Assembly: GCA_029245905.1 (NCBI GenBank)
Contig: JAQWOJ010000078.1
Span: 1 to 51,464, forward strand
Length of the DNA stretch: 51,464 bases
Direction: 5' to 3'
DNA from: Gammaproteobacteria bacterium
Lineage (GTDB): Bacteria; Pseudomonadota; Gammaproteobacteria; Pseudomonadales; Pseudohongiellaceae
Position numbers and translations under genes: made by a program
Shown: piece by piece, positions 36,189 to 44,130 of the stretch
How the letters are laid out: each line of letters opens with the position of its first letter
Position numbering within the stretch: the stretch's first letter is position 1
Notes under the pieces: model-generated
The model's database searches: none
Told to the model about the DNA's origin: nothing
The model's input: the letters and a program-made list of their open reading frames with translations, nothing else

Positions 36189-36686
36189 ATGTTTAACATT
36201 CATTCCACTGAAATATTACTAATCTTGGTCATCGCGCTTGTTGTGATTGGCCCAGAGCGTTTACCAGCAGCCGTCAAAACTGCGAGCTTATGGGTCGGGC
36301 GTTTTAGACGTTCCTTCTATAAAGTGAAGGCAGAAATAGAAAGAGAATTAAACACTGACGAAATCCGACGGCAACTTCATAATGAATCCGTGATGGCGCA
36401 AATTGATGACGCAAAAACCAAAATGGGGACCATAGCCCAAGAAACTGAGACGTCCGTAAGCAAACTTGTAAGCACAGAAAACTTTGATCCTGGCGCGTCA
36501 AAAGCAACAGAAGAAAATACTCGAGGTGAGGAGCAAATTGCCGAAGGCAAAACAATAGAAAGCGTAAATCAGAGCAGAGAGGCCGCTAAAAAAATTTATA
36601 CACCAACAAAGAACCCTAAATTGAACGAAACCACCCCACCCATAGAAATAGAAAAAGAAAAAGAAAAAGAAAATGGTGTCAGCTGA
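36189..36686 (+). CDS. tatB: Sec-independent translocase subunit TatB
   Basis: TatB works with TatC to bind twin-arginine signal peptides. The 165-aa product has a membrane helix (residues 4-21, TEILLILVIALVVIG) with the conserved glutamate, GPERLPAAVKTASLWVGRFRRSF and an amphipathic helix after it. The tail is charged and ends in a repeated Glu-Lys stretch encoded by three copies of GAAAAA-type hexamers, next to the tatC start. The last 14 bases overlap the beginning of tatC. Confidence 0.95.
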   Translation: MFNIHSTEILLILVIALVVIGPERLPAAVKTASLWVGRFRRSFYKVKAEIERELNTDEIRRQLHNESVMAQIDDAKTKMGTIAQETETSVSKLVSTENFDPGASKATEENTRGEEQIAEGKTIESVNQSREAAKKIYTPTKNPKLNETTPPIEIEKEKEKENGVS

Positions 36687-37422
36687 AGAAGAAAAAGAGC
36701 TCACGCTAATCGATCACCTCATCGAATTACGCGACCGAATTCTAAAATGCGTCATGGGCATCATTGTGATTTTTTTAGCGCTGTTTTATTGGGCTAATGA
36801 CATATACAACTATGTTGCTCTACCATTAATTCAAGCCCTACCCGAGGGGTCAACTATGATTGCGATTGACCCGACCTCACCCTTTTTTGCTCCTTTTAAG
36901 TTAACATTTTATGTCGCTTTTTTATTAGCCGCCCCGTACGTCCTATATCAATTGTGGTCCTTTGTTGCTCCAGGACTTTATAAGAATGAAAAAGCCATCG
37001 CAATACCATTGTTTATATCCAGCGTTATTCTGTTCTATGCGGGAATCGGGTTTGCTCGTTACGTTTTGTTTGGCATCGTTTTTGGGTTTTTCATCTCTGT
37101 TGCACCAGAGGGCATACAAGTGGCTCCCGATATAAGTAGCTTTTTGAACTTTGCCTTGACTATATTTTTCGCGTTTGGTGTGGCGTTCGAGATTCCTGTC
37201 GCTGTTTTCCTTTGCATTTGGGCAGGTTTAGCTGAACCTGAATCTCTGTCCGAAAAAAGACCTTATGTGGTCGTAGGATGTTTTATTGCCGCAATGCTTT
37301 TGACTCCACCTGATCCATTTACCCAGTCTATGCTGGCGCTCCCGATGTGGGCTCTTTTCGAACTAGGAATCTTAGCCGGCAGATTTATGCGTAAGAAACA
37401 AAGCGAAGAAGATACTACCTAA
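36673..37422 (+). CDS. tatC: Sec-independent translocase subunit TatC
   Basis: TatC is the multi-spanning receptor for twin-arginine signals. The 249-aa product has the usual six membrane segments. It shows the family signatures LIDHLIELRDRILKC in the N-terminal region, SPFFAPFKLTFYVA, PYVLYQLWSFVAPGLYKNEK and LLTPPDPFTQSMLALPMWALFELG. No separate ribosome site is clear; the start overlaps tatB, so translation is coupled. It closes the plus-strand tat operon, converging on dtd. Confidence 0.96.
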   Translation: MVSAEEEKELTLIDHLIELRDRILKCVMGIIVIFLALFYWANDIYNYVALPLIQALPEGSTMIAIDPTSPFFAPFKLTFYVAFLLAAPYVLYQLWSFVAPGLYKNEKAIAIPLFISSVILFYAGIGFARYVLFGIVFGFFISVAPEGIQVAPDISSFLNFALTIFFAFGVAFEIPVAVFLCIWAGLAEPESLSEKRPYVVVGCFIAAMLLTPPDPFTQSMLALPMWALFELGILAGRFMRKKQSEEDTT

Positions 37423-37436
37423 GCCGGATATCTTTT

Positions 37437-37874
37437 CTACGACTTTAGATGAAACGTCACTGGACCGTTATTTTCTAGAAGAATCCGCATATCAGCGCCG
37501 AATTTACCGCTACTAATCTTAGGATACGAATTTTTTGCAAAATCCAAGAAGTACTCGAATATTTTCTCTGCCTCTCGTGACGGCTTAGCAGAAGAAAAAC
37601 TAGGGCGAAGACCTTTGTTAGTGTCGGCGGCTAGAGTAAATTGGGAAACTAACATAACATCACCCTCTTTATCTTTAACACTAAGATTCATCTTGCCTAA
37701 ATCATCTTCAAATATGCGGTAGGCTAGTAATTTATCTGCCAGTCTTTCGGCGTTCACGGAAGAGTCTTTTTTTTCGACTCCCACCAAGACTAAGAGACCC
37801 TCGCCAATTTCTGAATAGAGCTCACTGCATAAAAATACTTTTGCGTAACTTACTTTCTGGATCAGTGCGATCAT
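37437..37874 (-). CDS. dtd: D-aminoacyl-tRNA deacylase
   Basis: Dtd hydrolyses D-amino acids (and glycine) from tRNA, keeping translation homochiral. The 145-aa protein has the Ser-Gln-Phe-Thr-Leu signature VSQFTLAADTNKGLRPSF, with the catalytic threonine region, and the Gly-cis-Pro loop in NNGPVTFHLKS. It starts inside the typA stop codon (four-base overlap), so it is translated from the typA transcript. Confidence 0.94.
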   Translation of the reverse strand: MIALIQKVSYAKVFLCSELYSEIGEGLLVLVGVEKKDSSVNAERLADKLLAYRIFEDDLGKMNLSVKDKEGDVMLVSQFTLAADTNKGLRPSFSSAKPSREAEKIFEYFLDFAKNSYPKISSGKFGADMRILLENNGPVTFHLKS

Positions 37875-39697
37875 TTTCTCGCTACGGCACTTCTGCTGTG
37901 GCGCTTACGCTCATTCTCGGTTAATAACTTTTTTCGTAGACGAATATTCTCGGGAGTGACCTCAACCAATTCGTCTTCCGCAATGAATTCCATAGCCTGT
38001 TCAAGCGTATGGGTAATAGGTGGCGTGAGAACTATATTTTCATCGGTCCCTGAGGCACGCACATTCGTCAGCTGCTTGCCTTTAATTGGGTTTACCGCCA
38101 GATCGTTCTCGCGACTGTGCAGACCAATGATCATTCCCTCATATGTCTCTACGTTCGGTCCTACAAATAACTTCCCCCTGTCCTGCAAATTGAATAACGA
38201 GAATCCTAAAACCTTACCCTTTACCATAGAGACTAAAACACCCCGTGAACGCGTCGCTAGATACGTATCTTTGTAATGGCCGTAATGATCAAATACATGC
38301 GTCATCACGCCCGAGCCTGATGTCATGCTTAAAAACATTGAGCGAAAACCAATCAACCCGCGAGTGGGAATCAAGAACTGCAGTCGCACTCGCCCTTTCC
38401 CATCTGGCAACATATCTTGCAACTCTGCGCGACGCTGACCTAGCTCTTCCATTACTGAACCTTGGTGCTTCTCATCGCAATCGACGACTAATGATTCGAT
38501 CGGCTCTTTAAATACCCCATCTTCTTCATGAAGAATAACCTCTGGCCTAGATACCGCAAGCTCGAATCCTTCTCGGCGCATGCTCTCGATCAACACAGAG
38601 AGATGAAGTTCTCCACGACCTGAAACCTTGTATTTATCAGGTGTATCGCCCTGCTCAACTCGCAACGCAACGTTGTAGAGCAACTCTCTTTCGAGGCGGT
38701 CCCTGATTTGCCTAGTGGTAATGTACTTGCCTTCCCGACCCGCAAACGGTGAATCATTTACCTGAAACGTCATACTGATCGTCGGTTCATCCACCGACAG
38801 AGGCGCCATCGCTTCCGGTTGATCCGGATGGCACAGCGTATCAGAAATATTTAGCTTATCGATACCGGAGATACAAACAATCTCTCCAGCATTAGCTTCA
38901 TCCACGTCAATTCTTTCAAGACCCAGGTGACTTTTCACCTGCAAGATCTTTCCTTTGCGAGAATTTCCCTCATGATCGATAATGACGACTTGCTGATTTC
39001 GAAGCACCTTTCCACGAGTAACACGGCCCAGACCGATGACACCAACATAGCTATTGTAGTCTAGGGCGCTGATCTGCATCTGAAACAGTCCATCGATAAC
39101 AACATCAGGTGGCGGCACTTTTTCGATCACTTTCTCGAACAGTGGCTCCATATTGTCCGTCATTTCATCCATTTCATGGCCGGCAAAACCTTCGAGTGCG
39201 GAGGCGTAAATAATCGGAAAGTCTAATTGCTCGTCCGTTGCACCTAGTTTATCGAATAGATCAAATACTTCGTTGACCACCCAATCCGGCCTTGCGCCAT
39301 GACGATCGATCTTATTTATTACCACGATGGGATTGAGGCCTTGCGCAAATGCTTTTTGTGTAACAAAACGGGTCTGCGGCATTGGTCCGTCAACTGCATC
39401 CACTAGCAATAATACACTGTCGACCATCGACAATACGCGCTCCACCTCACCACCAAAGTCGGCGTGGCCAGGCGTATCCACAATATTGATATGAAAACCT
39501 TTCCAATTGATCGCCGTATTCTTCGCAAGAATCGTAATACCGCGCTCACGTTCTTGATCATTCGAGTCCATGATTCGCTCAACACTTTCACCACGCGACT
39601 CGATAGTTCCGGATTGCTGGAGGAGCTTGTCCACAAGTGTCGTCTTTCCATGATCAACATGGGCAATAATAGCTACATTTCTAATATTATCTTTCAC
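37871..39697 (-). CDS. typA: Ribosome-associated GTPase TypA/BipA
   Basis: BipA is a translational GTPase related to EF-G, needed for growth at low temperature and 50S assembly in E. coli. The 608-aa protein has G1 [15 protein letters not shown], the G2 threonine in ERGITIL, G3 [10 protein letters not shown]4 [13 protein letters not shown] and later family strands [19 protein letters not shown] and [16 protein letters not shown]. Its C-terminal domain ends with basic residues. thiI follows downstream (minus strand) toward glnA, the order seen in Pseudomonas. Confidence 0.97.
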   Translation of the reverse strand: MKDNIRNVAIIAHVDHGKTTLVDKLLQQSGTIESRGESVERIMDSNDQERERGITILAKNTAINWKGFHINIVDTPGHADFGGEVERVLSMVDSVLLLVDAVDGPMPQTRFVTQKAFAQGLNPIVVINKIDRHGARPDWVVNEVFDLFDKLGATDEQLDFPIIYASALEGFAGHEMDEMTDNMEPLFEKVIEKVPPPDVVIDGLFQMQISALDYNSYVGVIGLGRVTRGKVLRNQQVVIIDHEGNSRKGKILQVKSHLGLERIDVDEANAGEIVCISGIDKLNISDTLCHPDQPEAMAPLSVDEPTISMTFQVNDSPFAGREGKYITTRQIRDRLERELLYNVALRVEQGDTPDKYKVSGRGELHLSVLIESMRREGFELAVSRPEVILHEEDGVFKEPIESLVVDCDEKHQGSVMEELGQRRAELQDMLPDGKGRVRLQFLIPTRGLIGFRSMFLSMTSGSGVMTHVFDHYGHYKDTYLATRSRGVLVSMVKGKVLGFSLFNLQDRGKLFVGPNVETYEGMIIGLHSRENDLAVNPIKGKQLTNVRASGTDENIVLTPPITHTLEQAMEFIAEDELVEVTPENIRLRKKLLTENERKRHSRSAVARK

Positions 39698-39842
39698 AAT
39701 ATCATTTCGACTTAAGGGTTGCTGAGTAAATTCTAAGGTTTAGCAAAAATTTACTATTCACTAGGTTATTGGGCGCCGCGAGTATACACGACTAGAGCAA
39801 TGAAAGTTAAGGCAGAACTATTAAAAATGAAAAGCAAATTGT

Positions 39843-41321
39843 TTAAATCTTATTCTCCAAATTTCCCAAGTCTAATATCGCAATATTGTGATAACCCTTA
39901 TTCGTTAAGTAACCTGCCTGCAGCCTGCTCATCATTCCTTGTGCGCAATAAAGCAAATAGCGCCCATCCTGTTCTAATTTTTCCGAATACATCCTCAAGT
40001 CATAAAAAGGAACTTTGATGATTCTTATCTCATTTCCTAATCTTAAAGGAGAACGCTGCTCTTCATCTGGATGGCGTATATCAATAACGGTAGCTCTCCC
40101 TTGCGGTAATTTAACAATCTCAATATAAGTTGATTCCTCACCAAAAACATCTGGAAGAGCTGTTATTGATTGATAATTTGCATTTGTAACAGCTTCTCCC
40201 AATAGAGCCATATTCAATCGGGACTCTTCTCTTTCTACCTTACTTAGTTTTGCTTTAGTGGTTGGATTTTTCGAAGTGACGCCGCAATACTCAGGAACTC
40301 TTTTAGAGAAGTCTTCGGTACCTATTTCGCGGGCGGTATTGATTATCTCTTGTTTATCGTGGACACAAAGCGGTCGAAGAATGAGACTAGTGGAAGCTCG
40401 ATCTATTATAGAAAGATTAGGGAGCGTCTGACTCGAGACCTGGCCTATAGATTCTCCAGTAACTATGGTATTTATACCTAATTTTTCTGCCACTTTGTCG
40501 GCCGCTCGCAACATCATTCGCTTCAAGATAACAGACACATACGAGCTCTCGACCTGTCTTAATATTTCTTCCAGGACTGACTCAAAGCTCACAGAAACAA
40601 ATTTGACGCGATGGGAACTGTGAAACTTCAACCACAAAAATAAAGCGATTTCTTTAACTGCCAGCTCATGTTCTTTACCGCCAAGATTAAAGAAACAGTA
40701 ATGAGCTAAAAGCCCTCTTTTTATTGAAAGATAACTTGAAACTGAAGAATCAAATCCTCCAGAGATCAGTGATATCACAGAATCCTGGCATCCTAGAGGA
40801 AAACCGCCCAATCCAAAAAATTTTTGAGTAACCACATAAAAAAAACCATTACGGATTTCTAATAAAACTGTCACGTCCGGATTTTTTAGCTTCACTCCAG
40901 CTGTTTCACATTCAACCCTTATCCTCTCTCCAACATAACGCTCAACTTCAACTGAAGTAAATGAATGTTCTCCCATCCTCCTGCAGCGCACCGCAAATGT
41001 TTTCCCTTTTAGAACTTTATTATAAGCGTCTCGCGCATGGTGAAACATATCCTCCATTGGTGGTATGGGATATTTTCTGACTTTATGAATACGACCGACG
41101 CCCGGTATACACCGCAGCCGACTGTCAAATTTTGCAATCTCATTTAATTTCAAAAGAGAACTGTCGACTTCGATGACATCCCATTCCCTTCTAATCTGCA
41201 CGAAAGAGTCATGCTCTCTAAGAACTTTATTTAGGTTTTTACTTAGCTGACGAGTATATTTTCGGCGAACTACACGGCTTCTGATCGTAATTTCTGGGGA
41301 TAATTTAACGAGGTATAACAT
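39843..41321 (-). CDS. thiI: tRNA 4-thiouridine/thiazole sulfurtransferase ThiI with rhodanese domain
   Basis: ThiI adds sulfur to U8 of tRNAs and supports thiazole synthesis in bacteria such as E. coli. The 492-aa protein has an N-terminal ferredoxin-like and THUMP region, the PP-loop SLISGGFDSSVSSYLS, then THIAMIN-type conserved QTLPNLSIIDRAS, and a C-terminal rhodanese domain containing IDIRHPDEEQRSPL with the active-site cysteine in LLYCAQGMMS (Cys459). The presence of the rhodanese domain marks the E. coli-like long form. The gap ahead of it (41322-41717) holds the glnA control sites, so thiI and glnA diverge. Confidence 0.95.
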   Translation of the reverse strand: MLYLVKLSPEITIRSRVVRRKYTRQLSKNLNKVLREHDSFVQIRREWDVIEVDSSLLKLNEIAKFDSRLRCIPGVGRIHKVRKYPIPPMEDMFHHARDAYNKVLKGKTFAVRCRRMGEHSFTSVEVERYVGERIRVECETAGVKLKNPDVTVLLEIRNGFFYVVTQKFFGLGGFPLGCQDSVISLISGGFDSSVSSYLSIKRGLLAHYCFFNLGGKEHELAVKEIALFLWLKFHSSHRVKFVSVSFESVLEEILRQVESSYVSVILKRMMLRAADKVAEKLGINTIVTGESIGQVSSQTLPNLSIIDRASTSLILRPLCVHDKQEIINTAREIGTEDFSKRVPEYCGVTSKNPTTKAKLSKVEREESRLNMALLGEAVTNANYQSITALPDVFGEESTYIEIVKLPQGRATVIDIRHPDEEQRSPLRLGNEIRIIKVPFYDLRMYSEKLEQDGRYLLYCAQGMMSRLQAGYLTNKGYHNIAILDLGNLENKI

Positions 41322-41417
41322 ATAAGTTATTTAGCTGATTTAAGGCAGCTTCTATTTAGTTTATTCAACCTGTTTGAGACCGCCTTCATGGTGTAGCTTA
41401 CATCTTCATTAATTATT

Positions 41418-41434
41418 TGCACTTATATTGTGCA
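41418..41434. promoter_or_regulatory. NtrC (GlnG) binding site, strong
   Basis: TGCACTTATATTGTGCA at 41418-41434 is a 17-bp near-palindrome that fits the NtrC consensus TGCACN7GTGCA. It lies 92 bases upstream of the sigma-54 -24/-12 promoter, the usual enhancer distance for glnA-type promoters. Its mate at 41449-41465 is 31 bases on, centre to centre. Confidence 0.85.
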
Positions 41435-41448
41435 ATATACGCCATTAA

Positions 41449-41465
41449 CGCGCCAATATAGGGCA
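41449..41465. promoter_or_regulatory. NtrC binding site, weaker second copy
   Basis: CGCGCCAATATAGGGCA resembles TGCACCN5GGTGCA with four of six matches in each half. Its centre is 31 bp (about three helical turns) from the strong site, as with paired NtrC sites at E. coli glnA. The spacing, more than the sequence, supports it. Confidence 0.5.
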
Positions 41466-41525
41466 GTTACAGCTCAGTTAATCGCGGCTGACGCGTAATT
41501 CCGGGCCTTGAAGAGACGGGCGTAC

Positions 41526-41540
41526 TGGCACATATTTTGC
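41526..41540 (+). promoter_or_regulatory. Sigma-54 (RpoN) -24/-12 promoter for the glutamine synthetase gene
   Basis: TGGCACATATTTTGC at 41526-41540 matches the sigma-54 consensus TGGCAC-N5-TTGC at every defined base, with GG and GC ten bases apart. Transcription would start near 41552, leaving a leader of about 165 bases before the gene at 41718. The two NtrC sites lie upstream at normal enhancer distance. Confidence 0.9.
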
Positions 41541-41717
41541 TCCTCTTACTGTACGTTAGGCAAGTAATGGAAAGTAAATTGCGGGACAGATTAAACGTCA
41601 AAGTTAAGCGAAAGTGCTGATTTTGTGCGTTTAGGTTTGGCTTTGTCCGTAAGGCGCTCTAAAAATAACGAGTTCGAGAACTTAAGTAGTCAGCATCGAT
41701 TAGGAGACAGGTAGGAA

Positions 41718-42731
41718 ATGAAATCAAAATTGGAATATATTTGGCTTGATGGCTATAAACCAACTCAAAGCCTGCGCAGTAAAACACAAGTTAAATCGGA
41801 CTTCGGGGGGACGTTGGAAGAATGCCCGATGTGGTCATTTGATGGGTCCTCTACTTTACAGGCAACAGGGGACGACTCAGATTGTTTGCTAAAGCCTGTA
41901 GCAATTTTCCCAGACCCAGATCGCGCCAACGCCTACTTGGTAATGACTGAAGTTCTTAACGCCGACGGTTCACCGCATGAATCAAATGGTCGAGCTACGA
42001 TTGAGGATGATGACGATGATTTCTGGTTCGGTTTTGAGCAAGAATATTTCCTTTGGGATACAACAACTAATCTCCCACCTGGCTTCCCACCTGGCGGATA
42101 CCCACGCCCGCAAGGACCTTATTACTGTTCAGTAGGAGCAAATAACGCGTATGGTCGGGACTGTATAGAGGATCACCTAGATCTGTGCCTCGAAGCAGGG
42201 ATTAACGTGGAAGGCATAAATGCTGAAGTAGCTGCGGGCCAATGGGAATTTCAGGTTTTCGCAAAAGGGGCTCAGCGTGCCGGCGACGAGACATGGGTCG
42301 CCAGATATCTTCTGGAGCGCACCGCAGAGCGATATGGTTATGCTATAAATTGGGAGCCTAAACCCCTTGGTAAGGAGCTCGACTGGAACGGGTCAGGAAT
42401 GCACGCAAACTTCTCTAATGGCCCAATGCGCGAATCTGGCGATAAGGATCTGTTTACTAAGATCTGTGAAGAATTTGGGAAAAATATAGAACGGCATATC
42501 AGCGTATACGGAGCAGATAACGACCAACGCTTGACTGGCGAGCATGAAACACAGTCAATCGACATGTTTAGCTACGGGGTTTCTGATCGGGGGGCTTCGA
42601 TACGTATACCGGTAGGGACTGTAGACGACGGCTGGAAGGGGCGGCTAGAGGATCGGCGAACAGCGTCCAATGCCGACCCATACAAGGTAGCCGCAGCAAT
42701 CATTAAGACAACTAAAGAAGGCATGAAATAA
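41718..42731 (+). CDS. glnII: Glutamine synthetase type II (eukaryote-like, GlnII)
   Basis: This enzyme joins ammonia and glutamate with ATP. The 337-aa product is much shorter than GS type I (about 470 aa) and matches GSII of rhizobia and eukaryotes: LEYIWLDGYKPT at the start, MWSFDGSSTLQATGDDSDC, FWFGFEQEYFLWD with metal-binding glutamates, GPYYCSVGANNAYGRD, EGINAEVAAGQWEFQVF, LDWNGSGMHANFS and RLTGEHETQSIDMFSYGVSDRGASIR. GSII lacks the adenylylation loop, so control by GlnE is not expected. It occupies the locus where GlnA lies in relatives, between thiI and glnL-glnG, with sigma-54 and NtrC sites in front and a terminator behind. An AGGTAGGAA ribosome stretch precedes the ATG. Confidence 0.96.
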   Translation: MKSKLEYIWLDGYKPTQSLRSKTQVKSDFGGTLEECPMWSFDGSSTLQATGDDSDCLLKPVAIFPDPDRANAYLVMTEVLNADGSPHESNGRATIEDDDDDFWFGFEQEYFLWDTTTNLPPGFPPGGYPRPQGPYYCSVGANNAYGRDCIEDHLDLCLEAGINVEGINAEVAAGQWEFQVFAKGAQRAGDETWVARYLLERTAERYGYAINWEPKPLGKELDWNGSGMHANFSNGPMRESGDKDLFTKICEEFGKNIERHISVYGADNDQRLTGEHETQSIDMFSYGVSDRGASIRIPVGTVDDGWKGRLEDRRTASNADPYKVAAAIIKTTKEGMK

Positions 42732-42752
42732 TCTAAAAATAGCTTTCTTTTT

Positions 42753-42780
42753 AAGCCCGGACTATGTCCGGGCTTTTCTA
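42753..42780 (+). terminator. Intrinsic terminator after the glutamine synthetase gene
   Basis: AAGCCCGGAC (42753-42762), loop tat, and GTCCGGGCTT (42766-42775) form a perfect 10-bp GC-rich stem, followed by TTCTATT. It lies 21 bases after the stop and separates this gene from glnL, which has its own control sites beyond it. Confidence 0.9.
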
Positions 42781-42813
42781 TTCTCGACAGCAGCCTATAC
42801 TATCCACCCATAA

Positions 42814-42830
42814 TGCACTATGATAGTGCA
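42814..42830. promoter_or_regulatory. NtrC binding site ahead of glnL
   Basis: TGCACTATGATAGTGCA is a perfect palindrome around its central G and fits the NtrC consensus very well. It lies 39 bases past the glutamine synthetase terminator and 176 bases before glnL. In E. coli a site at the glnL promoter lets NtrC repress glnLG; here it could repress, or activate the sigma-54-like element 91 bases further on. Confidence 0.8.
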
Positions 42831-42921
42831 TACGCCCATTTATTGCTCGCGCTTGCTAATCTAACAACCGTGTACGCCCCGAATAAGAGTCATTTGTGTC
42901 AGCAGCGTTTATCAATTTAGT

Positions 42922-42937
42922 TGGTTTGCTTATTGCA
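42922..42937 (+). promoter_or_regulatory. Possible sigma-54 promoter for glnLG
   Basis: TGGTTTGCTTATTGCA has GG and GC ten bases apart and the TTGCA -12 element, but the -24 box (TGGTTT) departs from TGGCAC. It is 70 bases before the glnL start and about 100 bases from the NtrC palindrome. A weak candidate. Confidence 0.35.
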
Positions 42938-43006
42938 TGTCCAAAGATGTCCCAACAAAACAAATGCCCTATCTGAATAAAGTCTAACAATTTGTTGTAA
43001 GAATCC

Positions 43007-44101
43007 GTGATTTTAGAAAGTTTACATAAGCAGCTCCTAGATAATCTAAAAACCGGTGTGGTTTTTCTGGATAGTGAATTGCGATTTATTTATATAAATG
43101 CCGCGGCTCAAGCGCTTTTGGAAATAAGCGATCGAAAAGTTCATGACGTTTTCATAGGTGATGTATTAATTAACGCGGACAAGGATATCGGTGAAATACA
43201 AACAGCGATGGTTAAGAATAATAGCTTTACTAAGCGTAAGGCTGAGTTAAAAATAATTCATAATAAAGCGATTTTTGTAGATTACACCATTAGCCCTTTC
43301 GAACATGATGGGAAGGTTCAGGCACTTATAGAGTTAAATTCAGCTGAACACTCGCAAAGGATAAGCAGAGAAGAGTCCCTGCATTCTGCCCATACAACAA
43401 CAAGAGAGCTGGTTCGTGGATTAGCCCATGAGATCAAAAATCCACTGGGGGGTATCAGGGGAGCAGCCCAACTTCTAGCACAAGAGGTTTCCGGTAGTGA
43501 ACTAGTTGACTATACAAAGGTCATTATCGAAGAAGCAGATCGATTACATAACCTTGTTGATAAACTTATCGGCTCAAGAAAGCCTTTAGAACTCAAAGAA
43601 ATCAACATTCACGAAGTTCTCGAGCGAGTTCGCAATTTAGTTAATGCTGAAATCAATGGCGAAGGAATCAAACTAACTTTTGATTATGACCCCAGCATCC
43701 CTTTTGTGGTCGGAGACTCTGAGCAAATGATTCAAGCAATGCTCAATATTGTCCGTAATGCAATGCAATCTTTAAATAGCCCTAACGTTGATCACGAACT
43801 GGGTCAAATTATTTTGCGTACCCGTATATCAAGAAACGTGACTATAGGGGTCAGATTTTATCGGCTCGCAGCAAGTATTGAGGTAATCGATAACGGACCC
43901 GGAATTCCATCTGACATGTTAGAAACTATTTTTTTCCCAATGATCAGTGGACGCGCAAATGGTAGTGGTCTTGGCTTACCAATTACGCATCGGATTATCA
44001 ACCAACATAATGGGATGATCGAATGCCAGAGTGAGCCAGGGAGCACCAACTTTAAGGTTTTATTGCCAATTGGCAAGAAAATTCAAACCAAAATTAATTA
44101 A
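43007..44101 (+). CDS. glnL: Nitrogen regulation sensor histidine kinase GlnL (NtrB)
   Basis: GlnL phosphorylates or dephosphorylates GlnG according to PII state. The 364-aa cytosolic protein starts at a GTG at 43007. It has a PAS-like N-terminal sensor (about 5-110), the H box RGLAHEIKNPLGGIRGAAQ (phosphorylated His141), an N box MLNIVRNAMQSL, a G1 box VIDNGPGIPSDM and a G2 box GSGLGLPITHRII. There are no membrane segments, as expected for NtrB. It precedes glnG by 29 bases, so they form one operon. Confidence 0.95.
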   Translation: MILESLHKQLLDNLKTGVVFLDSELRFIYINAAAQALLEISDRKVHDVFIGDVLINADKDIGEIQTAMVKNNSFTKRKAELKIIHNKAIFVDYTISPFEHDGKVQALIELNSAEHSQRISREESLHSAHTTTRELVRGLAHEIKNPLGGIRGAAQLLAQEVSGSELVDYTKVIIEEADRLHNLVDKLIGSRKPLELKEINIHEVLERVRNLVNAEINGEGIKLTFDYDPSIPFVVGDSEQMIQAMLNIVRNAMQSLNSPNVDHELGQIILRTRISRNVTIGVRFYRLAASIEVIDNGPGIPSDMLETIFFPMISGRANGSGLGLPITHRIINQHNGMIECQSEPGSTNFKVLLPIGKKIQTKIN

Positions 44102-44130
44102 AACCAAAGCAATCAGAAGGCAAGTAATAA

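Noticed and set aside
41541..41717. Possible glutamine riboswitch in the leader of the glutamine synthetase gene
   Set aside because: I could not find the conserved core of the known glnA RNA motif; the leader is better explained by NtrC/sigma-54 control.
42813..42917. A 34-codon frame starting MHYDSAYAHLLLALANL upstream of glnL
   Set aside because: Its start lies inside the NtrC palindrome, it has no ribosome site and no recognisable motif.
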